The notes under the pieces were generated by a model, which was not told where the DNA came from, did no database searches, and saw only the letters and a list, made by a program, of their open reading frames with translations. This document shows, one piece after another, positions 24,085 through 36,133 of a stretch of DNA of 64,000 nucleotides; the stretch's first letter is position 1, and each line of letters begins with the position of its first letter. The DNA is from Cryptomeria japonica (lineage: Eukaryota > Streptophyta > Pinopsida > Cupressales > Cupressaceae), in contig NC_081414.1 in NCBI RefSeq assembly GCF_030272615.1, forward strand, positions 526,049,137 through 526,113,136, read 5' to 3'. The position numbers were made by a program, and so were the translations under genes.

Positions 24085-26206
24085 GGCGCTTGCTCCTACA
24101 CAAACCCGAAGAGCCCTACTAAAACCCTGCCTCTGACAAAACTTCTTCAACGCTACTTCTGCTTCTTTGTGAGGGGGTGGAATTAATTTTAATTAATTTT
24201 ATTCCATTTCTCATTCCCTATAATTTGGGGGTTTAAATTGTTTTGTTTTATTTGCTTCGACTAAAGATAAAAAGGGGAACCTTAAATAAATTATTTCGAA
24301 TTTATCACATTTTCGTGTTTATGGCGGGATTATTTTGTATTATTATTTTAGATTACATTTCGTAATCATTGAGATAAAAGAAAGCAATTGGAAGAGAAAA
24401 ACAATTCTATTGCTCTTTATCATCTTAATGATGTGGAATATTGATGCAAAGCAATTTTACATAATTGAATCCCAAAAAATTATAGAATAAATATTATTTG
24501 AAAAACACTATCTTACAATTGAATAATGAATTTTTCAAAATTTCATACAACTTGATGAAAGCCTAATATTATAGTTCTACAAAGGAGGCTCATTAAACTT
24601 GCTAAGATAATCACACTTCATCATGATTAAATAAGGATCATGAATGTAGAAGGACACAAACAACACAACACAAAGGACACAACAAGAAACAAGACACTAT
24701 ATATACAAGGCATATCTAGTACTCATTGAGGCATTACCAAACCCAACTATCATGGATCAATATATATAATAATTTGTTTGGATGTCTTAAGTATGTTGTC
24801 TTAGTGTATGCTTTTGTTTGTTTTGTTATACTTACTAACCCCAAATTCTATTCATCGCTCATAAACATCATTTTTACTTTCACTTAAATCAATCTTAATT
24901 CTTATATTAGTATATCTTCTATAACTAAATCAAAGCTTTTCTCATTGCCTTAACCTAGGTTAGAGCCACCCTTACCACCTTGACCCTCAATTGAAAGTTT
25001 AAATTTATTATAACACTAAGTTGATTCATTCTAATGTTACTATTATCCATTGGCATGCATGGAATTTTTTTTAATATATGCCTCAAACTTGTATAAAAGG
25101 ACATCAACTCTAGGTCATTTCAATCAATCATGAATCATCAAAAGATTCCATCATAATCCCTATCATGCACTCACCAACATTATCATAGCTTTTCATTTGC
25201 ATCAATCATAACAATTTCATTGGCTTTTGCATCAATAATATTTAAAAAATTCCTTACTTGCATGCACTTGGTTTACTACTCAAGCATTCATTACACTACA
25301 TCTCTAACATCTATTGCATGTAATCAAAAGCATTCATTTTCATTGTATTGTATCATTGTTAGCTACTTTCTCATCTATTACATATGTCACTTGGTGTATC
25401 TTCCAACATATCACAACATCATTGAATTAATTTATGTGGCTTGATTGTCATTGAGGAAGTCTTAATGATTCCCTATTATTATAAAAAGTTCCAACAATGT
25501 CTCTTAGTGCCAACAAATCTTTGACTTGTAAGTTCAAACATTGGCAAAAACCATTTTTTGAAACTACTAAACTTTTTACAATTCAAGAGCAAGGTATCAT
25601 AAAAAGGTCAAGACCACCCTCACAATGTCAACCTTACATAAGCTTTGAGAACAACTTAGTTCATATTTGATCATTCTACTTCCAATTTATCATTTTTTAG
25701 TGATTCTAGTGTATAAACCAAAATATATAGAAAAGTGTTAGGAAACAATGCACAAAATGATATTCCTAATCTAGACCAAGCTTCACCTATGATAAAGAAA
25801 AGATAGAGAACTAAATGATAAAAATAAACTTTTTTACCAAAATAAACCTAAATTAATTAATTGATGTGTTCATGATGATTTCTTGATTGTTAAAAATGAA
25901 TGAAATTAATCAATCTAGCAACATAACCTTGCCTTGCATCCGATCCCTATTCTGGAAAATGGCTTGTAGAAGGACATACCTATAGATTTTGAATGAGAAT
26001 TATGGATAGATGAGATTTGATCATTTGCAATGAAGGGATGGAGGTGATCCATTTGCGATGGAGAATGAGAGGCTTATAAGTGGGAGCATGCAATTGGTGC
26101 ACGTGATTAAGGCAAAGATTAAGAAGAGATGGGGTGAATGTTTTATTAATATTGATGGAGGATATGACTGGAAAAGGGGCTTCTTGGAGCCTTGTGCACT
26201 TGTAGT
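24085..26206. other. Upstream flank of the PPR gene and AT-rich intergenic DNA
   Basis: 24085-24300 should hold the PPR 5' UTR and promoter. I see no clean TATA box. The rest is AT-rich with frequent ATCAT and CAATCAT strings and no supported gene or element end up to the LTR at 26207. Confidence 0.5.
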
Positions 26207-27364
26207 TGTAAAGGGGAAAAATTTGATTTGGCAATTTGCAACGTAGAAGAAGAAATCACCAAATCAATTTTCGCTTTGAGGGGGAATTCCTTTACATTCA
26301 AAAGAGGGGAGGAATCCACTAGATTAGACCACAAATCAAATAAGGACTGAATACTAAGTGGATTGATTGATTATGATGTGTTTTTCCCTCTTTTGTAAGT
26401 TGAAATGTTGATTTCGGGCAATGTGCTGAAATTGGAGATGAAACTGAGAAAATAATGAGCTATAGATTCAGGATTTTGTCGTGCACATGGATATGATTAA
26501 TATAAGTTGATTTAGATCTGTCCTGTGAAAATGCTCTGAAAAGTAGGGACCATGATGCGATAACACGGTCCTCCGAATTTTCTGCACACTAAAAATGGTT
26601 GTTCCATCTCTGTGTTTGAATCTTATTCTGAGAAGTACAGGTGCGGACCTATTTCCTGCACATAGAAAGAAAGGGAAATAAGTTGGGAATAGGGCTTAAA
26701 ACTCCAATTTGGAATTAACCATGAAATTAAGATAAATGTAATTGAAATGACTAAAAAGAAAGGTTCTCCTTTTGAGGGAGATGCTGAATTATGACTGAAA
26801 ATTGAATGATTATACCTCCTTCTGAAGTTTTGCTTGCCTCCACATGGAATTAGGGTTTTATGAAGTAGGATGTAGATCTCCACTTTAATGCTTGAATCTT
26901 GACTTTATTGCTGCTCCATGGCTTGAAGGAAGACTGAAGATGCTCAATTGTTCTTGAATGCTTGATTTCTCGATCTCATGTGTGTTTGTCAGATGCTTGA
27001 TAGATATGTTAGATCGATTGTGTATATTCAAATGAGAGGGGAAATCCTCTTTATATAGTTGCCTGTTGGGGAATTTGATTAATTTTTTGACATGAGCTGA
27101 CACAGAGAGGGAAATATTGCTCAAATTTGAAGTGAAAAAGGTTTTAAAGAGTGCCCATTTTAGGGAGGACCATGGCACCACGCCCTAGCCCTGGCCTATT
27201 TTGGGTTAGGATCAAGGTGCCCAAGGGGGTGCCAATCAAGGTTTTTGATGTTTGTGATGCGTGTGAGCATAATCAGGTCTTCGATCAGTCCAAGAGGCAC
27301 AAACACTAAGGTGAAGACCCAAATGCGGTCAAAATTGCAAAGGGTGCAATTTTAGGACACTACA
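26207..27364 (-). repeat. LTR with inner-side PPT; 3' LTR of element E or of a truncated relative
   Basis: 1158 bp, homologous along its length to 55085-56258 and in the same orientation. On the minus strand it starts TGTAGTGTCCTAAAATTGC and ends TTTACA. A TATA-like ACTATATAAAGAGG lies near 27050. The sequence beyond 27364 reads AAAGTGGGGGCTAAA on the minus strand directly before the LTR, which is a polypurine tract, so this is a 3' LTR rather than a solo LTR. Confidence 0.8.
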
Positions 27365-27379
27365 TTTAGCCCCCACTTT
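27365..27379 (-). other. Polypurine tract before the E-type 3' LTR
   Basis: Minus-strand AAAGTGGGGGCTAAA abuts the LTR start TGTAGTGTCC. Confidence 0.7.
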
Positions 27380-28340
27380 AGCAAGAGTATGAAGTCAATC
27401 ATACTCTTGGTAAAGTACAAAGGGTTCACATTGAAAGAATTTCACCAAATTGTCAAGGAAGCAAGATACACCAAGACCCTAGTGGAATTTAGGATCTCAC
27501 ACTTCAATGACAAGGTAAAAGGGAAGGGCCAGTGCAAGAAGCTGAGTCCACCTTTTGGCCAAAAAGTGGAAGTGTTCCTTGATTTTCAGATTTTGTCTCA
27601 TTTGAGCTTAAATTTTGAAACACTTGGAGATTGAATCTTGGAGAAAGTCATTAATATAAAAGATATCCCTCTGAGTCTACTTTCCAAATATGTAATTTAT
27701 TTTATTACCCACATAATAAAAAATAACTTTTTGAATGGAGTTCTAAAAACTATGTTTTAAAAATGCCTGTTTCAGGACCATACCATGCATGTGTACGACT
27801 CACACTTTTTGACACAATTAAAATTATTTTCTCAAACCGTTTTGGGAAATGGTTTGTAACACACTAAAGATTGATGAGCATATTTTTTTGTATTTTTTTA
27901 AAATATTTTTTTTAATTAATTTTTTAATGACCGTAATTATCTTTTTAAAAATATGACGTGTATGGCCCACATAATGTGACGTAAACTTAACATTTTTTGA
28001 TTTTTTTTCAAATAGAAAATAATTTTGTGTAGATTGATGACATATAATTTTTTTTTCAAAATTCATCAAAATAAAAAAGTTATTAAATTAACAAAATTAG
28101 TTAATATTTCAAGTTTATGGACCCGATTTAGTATAAATTAAATGAAAAAATATTAAAATAATCAATTTTTAGATAGATATACATTTTTAGAATCTAGACA
28201 GTATAATCTAAAATGGGTTTTAATTTCGTATAAAAATTCTCTAATTAGAGGCACGCAAACTATTTCAGAAGTTCATATTTGTGCTTTCGGTCATAGAGAT
28301 TTGAATTTGCAGGTCCATGTCTCAGGTGTGGCTATCCCAG
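27380..28340. other. Region without a recognised gene
   Basis: The first 260 bp is probably the 3' internal end of the E-type element. The rest is strongly AT-rich, and I find no domain signature in it. Confidence 0.4.
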
Positions 28341-28360
28341 GTCTATCGTGGACCTAATCC

Positions 28361-28480
28361 CAAGGCAAGTGATGGGTTGTGGAATTAACTTCCATAGAAC
28401 AAGGGCTCATTCTGAAAACTATCCATTGGTTTTAGGAATGGGCCCTTGTTTTCAAAATGGGGGCCAGTTCCTAAATTACC
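28361..28480 (+). repeat. Left GC-rich subterminal motif block of transposon-like unit T
   Basis: A GC-rich island in AT-rich DNA with GGGCTCATT, TGGGCCCTTGTTTTC and AAAATGGGGGCCAGTT. The part at 28439-28469 is an inverted match (about 26 of 31 positions) to 49851-49883, and CAAGG...ATGGG at 28361 matches, inverted, CCCAT..CCTTG at 49910-49920. Confidence 0.45.
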
Positions 28481-28626
28481 GTTACTATAAAAAAAGAACA
28501 AATTGCATCAATTTACCATATTATCATTGGAATCCGCACTGACAAACATTTTTAACAACATTTGGCACTACTTTCAGAAGAACTCGGTAAAAAGAAATAT
28601 TATTTTTTGAAGAGGAGTTTGTAAAG

Positions 28627-31614
28627 ATGGGTTCTAAGCAATGTCAAAAGAAACAAAGGAAGACAATGACAACAGACGAAATTCAAGCACAAAGAGAGAA
28701 GACGACAAAACGCTAAAGAGATCGAAGATCACAACAACGACAATTGAATAACACTGAAGCATCTAGTTTAGTGCCCATTATAGATGAGACCATTGAAGAG
28801 ATCATGATGGATGCAAGAAATGTAGAACCAAACACAGGTATGACTGTTGATGTAAATGTTCATGTGGATGTGAATCCTGGTATGTTTTTAAATCCCCAAG
28901 ACTATGATGTCAATCAAATTGCTGATTTAAATGAAGCTGGATATAAATTTAATACACCACTACGAAAAGAAATAAAAATTAAAAATATTACACCACCCTC
29001 TCTGAAAGAAAATGAATATAATTTGTTTACTATTGATAGCAATGTGCTAGATAATCTTAATGGGTTAGTTTATTGGAGACAAATCAGAACACATGCGAAC
29101 AAATTATATAAACGATTTTTCTATATTAAAAAGTTAGGATTCCAATGTCAATTAATGCTACAATTAATAAAAATGTAAAAAATGCGTAGTCATGAAAAAA
29201 ATAGGTATTTATGCAAAACCAAAAAGAAAAGATGAATCATATAAGCAAGTTGTATCTACTGTTGCCAGTGCCATCGATTCTATCGGAAAAACAAGTCGAT
29301 CTAAAGATAAGAATGCGGCACGTAGAGTTATAACAACTGCTATAGTTGACAAAACAATTGTTAGTAAAGAATGTTAAGTGATATAAGTGGCTATTTAAAC
29401 TTACATCGTAGAACCTTGTCAAGAGCCATCAAAAGAAGATACACAATTGAAATTGATCCACTAAACCATTGTTGGAGTTTTAGTGGTAGACTTCAAAGGT
29501 CGGACATGAAATTAAATGATGAAACTAAACAATTAATCGCAAAATTTTGGCATGATAACACTAGAGTTTCATCAAATGCTAGAGATGTTTTAAAGTTAAG
29601 GGTGGGATCAAAAATTCGTGATCCTCATCCAAAACATATTCTTGACATGACTCAAACTGAATTCTTTTAAAAATTTAGTGATGAATCTGTGTTAATGTAT
29701 TTACGAATTAGTCAAAGATCATTTGAAAAATGCAAACCCTGGTATGTTAAAATTAATAAACAAAGAATATCTTGTTATTGTAAAACTCATGTTCAGTTTC
29801 ATTACTATAATGATGTTTTTTGATATATACATTGTATGTTGCATGGTAATGATCTTGCGTAGGATTGTGGTGTTTATGTTCCACCTGAAACTATAAAAGA
29901 TTTTATTGCAAGTTTATTTTGTAAACCAGCTAATGAGCAATTATTTCTTTCCAGTTCATGCATTTATGGCCTTTGCAATTTATGTGGGAACTATTCTTTG
30001 ATAGGTGAATGTTTCCATGAACATGTTTCATCTGAGTTTGGACAAAAAATGGCTGATGTTAGGATATTTAAAAATATAGAATACCCTTTAAAGGATGGAA
30101 AGATGGGGAAACGTTTAGAATTGATTACAGAACATAATAGTGTGAATGCATTTATTAGTGATTTTAAAAGTCATATTGTTTCAAAATATGTGAAACATTC
30201 CCAACATGCCTGATGGCTTGATGGATAGTTTTGCATATGCAAGAACACATTTCTAGTTGGAACAATAGTATCAGTTGTGGATTTTGCAGAAAATTATACT
30301 CTAAATCCACAAGAGGAAACTCAATCACAATAATACAACTCAATGCAAGTGGCCATATTTGTGCACATTATATATAGACATAACCATGACAGTACATAAG
30401 ATCACAATTTTTTTTTGAGGGAGTATCATTTCTATTTTAGTGATAATCGATTACACTCATCAAAGTTTGTTCAGCATTGCTTCGAGGTATTTCATGATAA
30501 TCTTAAGGAAAGAGAAATTGACATGAAACGACATATGATATGGTCAGATAACTGCATTGGACATTCCAAAAATGCAAGAATGTTTTATTGGCTATGTAGA
30601 GTTCACAAGAAAACCAGTGTCCAACATTTATGGAGTTTTTTTGAAGCGGGACATGGTAAGGGGGAACACGATGGAGCTGGTGCCTGTGTAAAAAGAGCTC
30701 TTGCTAGAGAACAATTGAAATTCGAGGATGCAGTGAAATTCAAAGATGCTCGTGCAGTTGTAGATTGGTGCAATTCAAAGTTGTCAAAAGGATCAAGTGA
30801 GAACTCTGCAATTCGACGTTTCTTCTGGTTGGTAGAGGAAGATAGTATTCCTATTCGACATGATTGTAATACCATCATTGGATCAACTAAATGGCATTCA
30901 TTTAAGAGTTCTAATTCAAACACGTGGACTATATTCACAAGGGAGCTTTCTTGCTTTTGTCAGTTTTGTGTTTCCGGAGATTGGGAATTTTGTGAGAATA
31001 AAGAATGGGTTGAAGAATGGCAACAAAGATCATTGACTGCACCCATAGATGCAAATGATCCGCATGAAAGACTTGATGAAGATATGGATCAGATGTTTGC
31101 ATCAAATGACTATGATCGCATTTCAGATCTTATACAACAAGGTAAAATTGTTTTTGAAATTTGTTTTGATTTATTAAATAGTACATATATGAAATCTTAC
31201 AGTGTATATTTTTGTTTTTATATCTCATTAAATATTAAAATAAAATTGTTTTGTGCACAGGAAATGTCTATGTTGTTGTTGCACCAAAGGACAAAGAAGA
31301 GGGGACAGAGTATTGGTTGGCTCGATGTGTAGAGCCAAAACATAAGCTAACCACTCCTTGAGTAGATGATGATGGTTATGACCATCCAACATGATTTGTG
31401 GTTGTTGTTGGCACTTGGCTACGCAAATATCTAACAAGAAAGAATGGATTGCCCGTGTTTAAAGATTATGAATTAGAGAAGAAGATTATATATTACTCGA
31501 ATTTGGTAGTGGCAACTAATATAAAATTAGATAGATATCGTGGCAGACCTGCTAATAAACAATTATGGACTCTCTTTATGGAAGAGCACGAGACAATTAT
31601 AGATTATTTGTAAA
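28627..31614 (+). pseudogene. Transposase-like pseudogene with DFAENY ... WSDNC ... GHGKGEHDGAGACVKR signature
   Basis: Pieces join in order from ATG 28627 (MGSKQCQKKQRKT): an N-terminal basic segment; an acidic region; a helix-turn-helix-like stretch (ISGYLNLHRRTLSRAIKRR); a Cys/His-rich part (CYCKTHVQFHYY...CIYGLCNLCGNY); then VVDFAENYTLNPQEETQSQ, IWSDNCIGHSKNARMF and FFEAGHGKGEHDGAGACVKRAL. The last three blocks have spaced D, D and E/H residues as in RNase-H-fold transposases, and similar blocks are best known to me from uncharacterised animal proteins. An intron (31142-31260) separates a C-terminal exon (VYVVVAPKDKEEGTEYWLARCVEP). Stops occur at 28714, near 29177, 29374, 29668, 29821, 29862 and 30211, with others near 30230-30400, so it is inactive. 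The best-preserved stretch is 30415-31141. The function as a transposase is inferred. Confidence 0.6.
31142..31260 (+). other. Intron in the transposase-like pseudogene
   Basis: GTAAAATTG ... TTTTGTGCACAG, 119 bp and AT-rich. Splicing gives LIQQG-NVYVVVAPKDK in frame, whereas unspliced reading runs into Phe/Tyr-rich non-protein-like sequence. Confidence 0.7.
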
Positions 31615-32787
31615 AGAGAGAAGATGTAGATGGTATAACATAATGAATATATACAAGTAAGTTATAATTTGAACCCTTAATCCACCTCCCTTTTAAAAGT
31701 CGTGATGTATATTTTATATAGCATTTTAAATCATGCATCCTAATTATAAAATCTAATCTAGTAATTTTGTTTCAAGTCTACCACAAGTAGAAGGAATCAA
31801 TGAAAACCAAGTTATTTGTGCATACTTTATGTTTCATTTTGAATAATTACAAGTAAGTTATTTAGTTTTGTACCATTAAGGCAACTGCCTTTGAAGAGTC
31901 GTGATGTATGCTTTATGTTTTATTTTAAATTGAATGCATCCTCATTATAAAAAATAATCATGGAATCAAATGAATACTATTATTTGTCCATTTAACAAAT
32001 ATGTTTAAGGTTAAATTTTTAAACTTTACTTGAGTAAAGTAATATTCTTGCACTTGAATGTTGAATTATGATTGTGTATTTTATATGATATGTTTTTTTT
32101 TGAGGTCCCTTAGGAGATGAAGTCAAAGATTTTAGATAGGGCTACTTGATTACACTTTGTGTAATATACATAAATGAGAGACTATTGGTCAAATTTATGA
32201 ATGAGATAATTATGGTTTAATCAAGTTCTATTCAATATATTATATATTCTATGGGGTAAATATTATTTCATACACAACACACTGGTTCTACTTGTTGGAC
32301 CCCACCATACCACCTACTTTGTTCCTTACACTTTGCTCTTATCATCATTGTTATCGAAATGGTAATTATATATTTAAACCTATGTTTTGATACTTTTATC
32401 TTATCATCATTATTATTGTAATGGTAATTATATATTTGATTATATATTTTGCGTATCTATATGATGATTAATACTTTTTAATTTAGTTTAAAATATGTTA
32501 TAATTATAAGATATGTTTTGATACTTTGGTCTTATCATCATTGTTAGTTCATGATGTACACCTTTATTTTATCTAATCACAAGTTATTTAAATAAAAATT
32601 CATAAATAAAATTTCAAGTCCACATGATCCATATAAAGTTATTTAAGCACAAGTTCCATAAATAAAATTTCAAGTCCACATAGCCCATATAATATCTAAT
32701 CCATATATCTGGATGGTAACATGATGAACTCCACATAATATCTAATGTGCATATATATGTAGTCCAAAAAATATATACGATCTAATC
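31615..32787. other. AT-rich spacer of unit T, left of element B
   Basis: No gene. A loose direct repeat of about 200 bp (AAGTCGTGATGTAT... near 31698 and AGAGTCGTGATGTATG near 31896) and a second pair built on TTTTGATACTTT..CTTATCATCATT (32380-32550) are visible. Confidence 0.5.
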
Positions 32788-32792
32788 TTATT

Positions 32793-33572
32793 TGTAGACA
32801 CCTAAGATTGTCCAATCTAATTAAATAAATATCTTTATTTATTTAATTACTTTAAGCCTAATTCTTCTATTAAGTGAATAAATCTTTATTTATTTAATTA
32901 ATTCATTTATTCTCTTCTAGCTTTATTTCTCATTTAAATAAAAACATTTTTTTATTTAAATTATCCCTTTTCTCTCAAATTAAATAAATATATTATTTAT
33001 TTAATTATCCCACTTCTTCTATTAATTAAATAAATATTTATTTATTTAATTAATTCATTAGCCTTTTCCACCCATGACACATGTCATTCATCTCTTAATT
33101 CATACACTACCTACCCTTTCATTATTTTCTTATTTTCTCTACCTACCCTCTAATCATAGCCGACCTCTTTTACACCTCTCAATCTTATCCCTCCATTTCA
33201 TATAGTGTCTTCTATATAAGGAGATGCTTCCTTCATTATCAAACCCTCAATATACATTCAGCCTCGACTATGCTTTCGAACTTGCATATGCAATCAAGCC
33301 TACTTGCAACCACATTTCCGTTCTTTGTTGAGCTCTTGTGCACATAAAATCTGAGAGCAAATATATCAAGCAAGATCAATGGAGATAGGAAGAATGGAGA
33401 TCCAAACCCTATTGGACATGTGATGGTATAATCTTTGTGATTTCATTTAATTTGAATTGTCTTAGGTAATCTTCATATGTTATGGTGGATCTTTGTTGTT
33501 GTTAGGCTAGGGTTTTTTGGTTGAATCTATTGAGTCTTTCAATATTGTTGTTATCCATTTTCACCATATACA
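32793..33572 (+). repeat. Element B 5' LTR
   Basis: Starts TGTAGACACC and ends CCATATACA. TATATAAG at 33213-33220 is a good TATA box. The U3 part (32810-33060) is a series of AT palindromes made of TTAATTAAATAAATA-like strings. Confidence 0.95.
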
Positions 33573-33575
33573 TTT

Positions 33576-33593
33576 TGGCACGCCTCGTGGGAC
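33576..33593 (+). other. Primer binding site of element B
   Basis: TGGCACGCCTCGTGGGAC, three bases after the LTR; it has a counterpart at 8419-8436 in element A. Confidence 0.8.
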
Positions 33594-36133
33594 ATAGATT
33601 TTTGTTAGATTTGTGTTTTTTGTAGATTTTTCTAACCCTATATTGCTGTTTTGTAAAACAATTTGGAGAATAATCTTGTGCAGCTAGGGTTTTGGACACA
33701 AAATCAAGATCTTGGAGAGATTTGATCATATCTCACAAACGGCTTGGAAATTTTGCACCAAATTTTTTTTGCAGGTTGAAGACAGTATCAAGAGCTCGTA
33801 AAAAAAAATTCAGAACTATTGGAGCATATTTTAATTTTCTATGAATTTTTTATGAATTTTCATAAAAAAATAATTTTGAGAGCAAATGAACGAATTTTTT
33901 AGATTTTTTTACATTTTTGGAAATATCTCATAATTATACACATGATCTGTTCTTTGTGATTTTAATTTTGATGCAAAATATTTCCCTAAAAATTGGATCT
34001 TTAAAAATTAACGTTTTTCCTTATGTTGATCAGATATCACAAATGGATTTGAATTTTGGCATCACATTTTTTGTGTAGGTCAGGAAAAGTATCAGAAGGA
34101 TTCAATAAAAATTTCAGATTTTTTGGATCAAATTTTCATTTTATATGAATTTTTTATGAGTTTTCATAAAAAATTAATTTTGAGAGCAAATTAGCGAACT
34201 TTTTGGATTTTATTACATTTTTGGAAATATCCAAAAATTATACACAGGATCTATTATTTGTAATTTTAAATTTGATGCAAAATAATTCCTCAAAAATCGG
34301 ATCTTTGAAAATTAGGGTTTTGCATTATTTTACTCATATCTCACAAAGTGATTGGATTTGTTGCAAATTTTTTTTTATGTAGGTTTGGAAGACCATCAAG
34401 ACTCTCCAGTAAAAATTTTATATTTTTTGGATCGATTTTGCATTTTATATGAATTTTTTATGATTTTTCATAAAAAATTAATTTTTGGAGCAAATTAGCA
34501 ATTTTTTTGGATTTTCTTACATTTCTGGAAATCTCTTACAATTTTACAAGTGGCCTTTTTTTAATGATGAATCAGATCTTTGAATTGGTCAACAAAATGC
34601 ATTGTTGAAGGCCCCTATTTCACAAAGTCTTTTGGATCTAAAATTTACCTAACTTGTGTGCTTGCAGGAAGGGGTGATCATTTGAAACAATCCAAACTAC
34701 TAACAAATCTTTGTTGCAGGACCTTGGCAAGAGTTTTTGATCTTTATTGTGTGCCTTGTTCTCATATACTAGAAAACACTTCAATTGGTGCACTAAAATT
34801 GAACCATTGTCTTTTGTGTCTTAAGCAATAAGCTCTTTTTGTTTCATCTTTAGAGGGCCTGTCTCCCCGTGTGGTCATTAGGACTACTAGTGAGGAGAAA
34901 ACGACCCAAGTGGTAGCGAGGAAAACCCACCTCTTCCGAACCACTATAAACAATTGTATTCATGGTGAAAACTATGGATAACGTGTGCTGATTAGTTCAT
35001 ACCGACATTATGTCTCCCCATAAACCCGTTTGATCAAATTTATTTGATCAGTTGTAGGGCGTAACCCCTACCGGCTGGGAGCCTTCTATATTTATAGAGT
35101 TGAAAGTGCCGCATGTATGGCCACACGAGCGAATGCCCTTACTAGCACCTTTTTATTTTAGAAGCCAAAATCCTTCTAGTTGTTGGGGCAGGAGGTCGGA
35201 CCTCTGGTAGCGGCCCACACACATACGGTTCTTAGTAGAGATACAAAATTCGCCACGGGGAGTTTTCGTGGGGACTAATGCTTGGCTGCTCCGAGAAGTG
35301 AGTGTCGAGGGTTGAGCCAGTGGGGTCAAGCATCTAAGTATCTGCTCTGAATAGCGTAGCCTCGGGGGAAACTCCATGTGGGATCAACAACTATTGTCCT
35401 GGCCAACCATAAGAATTGTGCTTGTCTTATTTTGAACAATCAAACATTCAAGACCAAACAACAAAACATTGTGTCTTTTGTGTCTTCAAGTGTATGCAAA
35501 ACATTCTTACATCAAACAACACACTTTTCTTGGAGTCATTTTGAGTCTAAACACTTGCAAACATTGAGTCCACCTCAACATTGTGTCCTGTTGTCACGAA
35601 AAACAGTAAAAAAAATTCAGATTTGGTCACGACACAAACAACTTCACAAATTGGAAAAATTTACAGTCCAACAAACAAGAGCAATAAATTTCAGCATTCT
35701 TGAGCTTCCTAGGTTATCTCTTCAGGTTTTCATCTAGAATTCAACCTGTCTTTGGGTCTCACAAAGTCCATCATTGCTTTACACCTTGCATTACATTCAC
35801 ATTTGTCTAAACTTGAGTCAAAAGGTCACTTGCTTGTCCTCATCATACTTTGTCAACATATTACATACAACAACATTTTGCTAAGTGGTCCCTCATCAAT
35901 GTCTATCACCTTTGGGTCTCATTTGGTCTTACTTAGAGTCAAGGTCAACTTACCTCATCAAGAGAAACTATCATCTCTTTGGAACCACACCTACTTTACT
36001 ACATACATACTTGGTCTTACACTTTGGACATTGCAAGTAAACCTCAGATTCATTTACATTCCATCCAACTCTTGGTCTTCCATACTCCTTCCATTTTCAT
36101 TTAGTCTCACATATCTCGGTCAATACCTAGTTC
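33594..36133 (+). other. Untranslated leader of element B
   Basis: No supported gene. It has the same AT-rich imperfect repeats as A's leader (33780-34560) and a conserved GC-richer block (34850-35400). Confidence 0.6.

Noticed and set aside
24085-24150. Longer PPR start at 24150
   Set aside because: The first codon there is TTG. The ATG at 24084 has a good context and starts a plausible presequence.
26207-27364. Solo LTR
   Set aside because: A PPT abuts the inner side and the flanking five bases do not match, so it is more likely the 3' LTR of an interrupted or truncated element.
27824-28069. Lys-rich minus-strand frame
   Set aside because: Composition follows the AT-rich DNA; no motif or homologue-like pattern.
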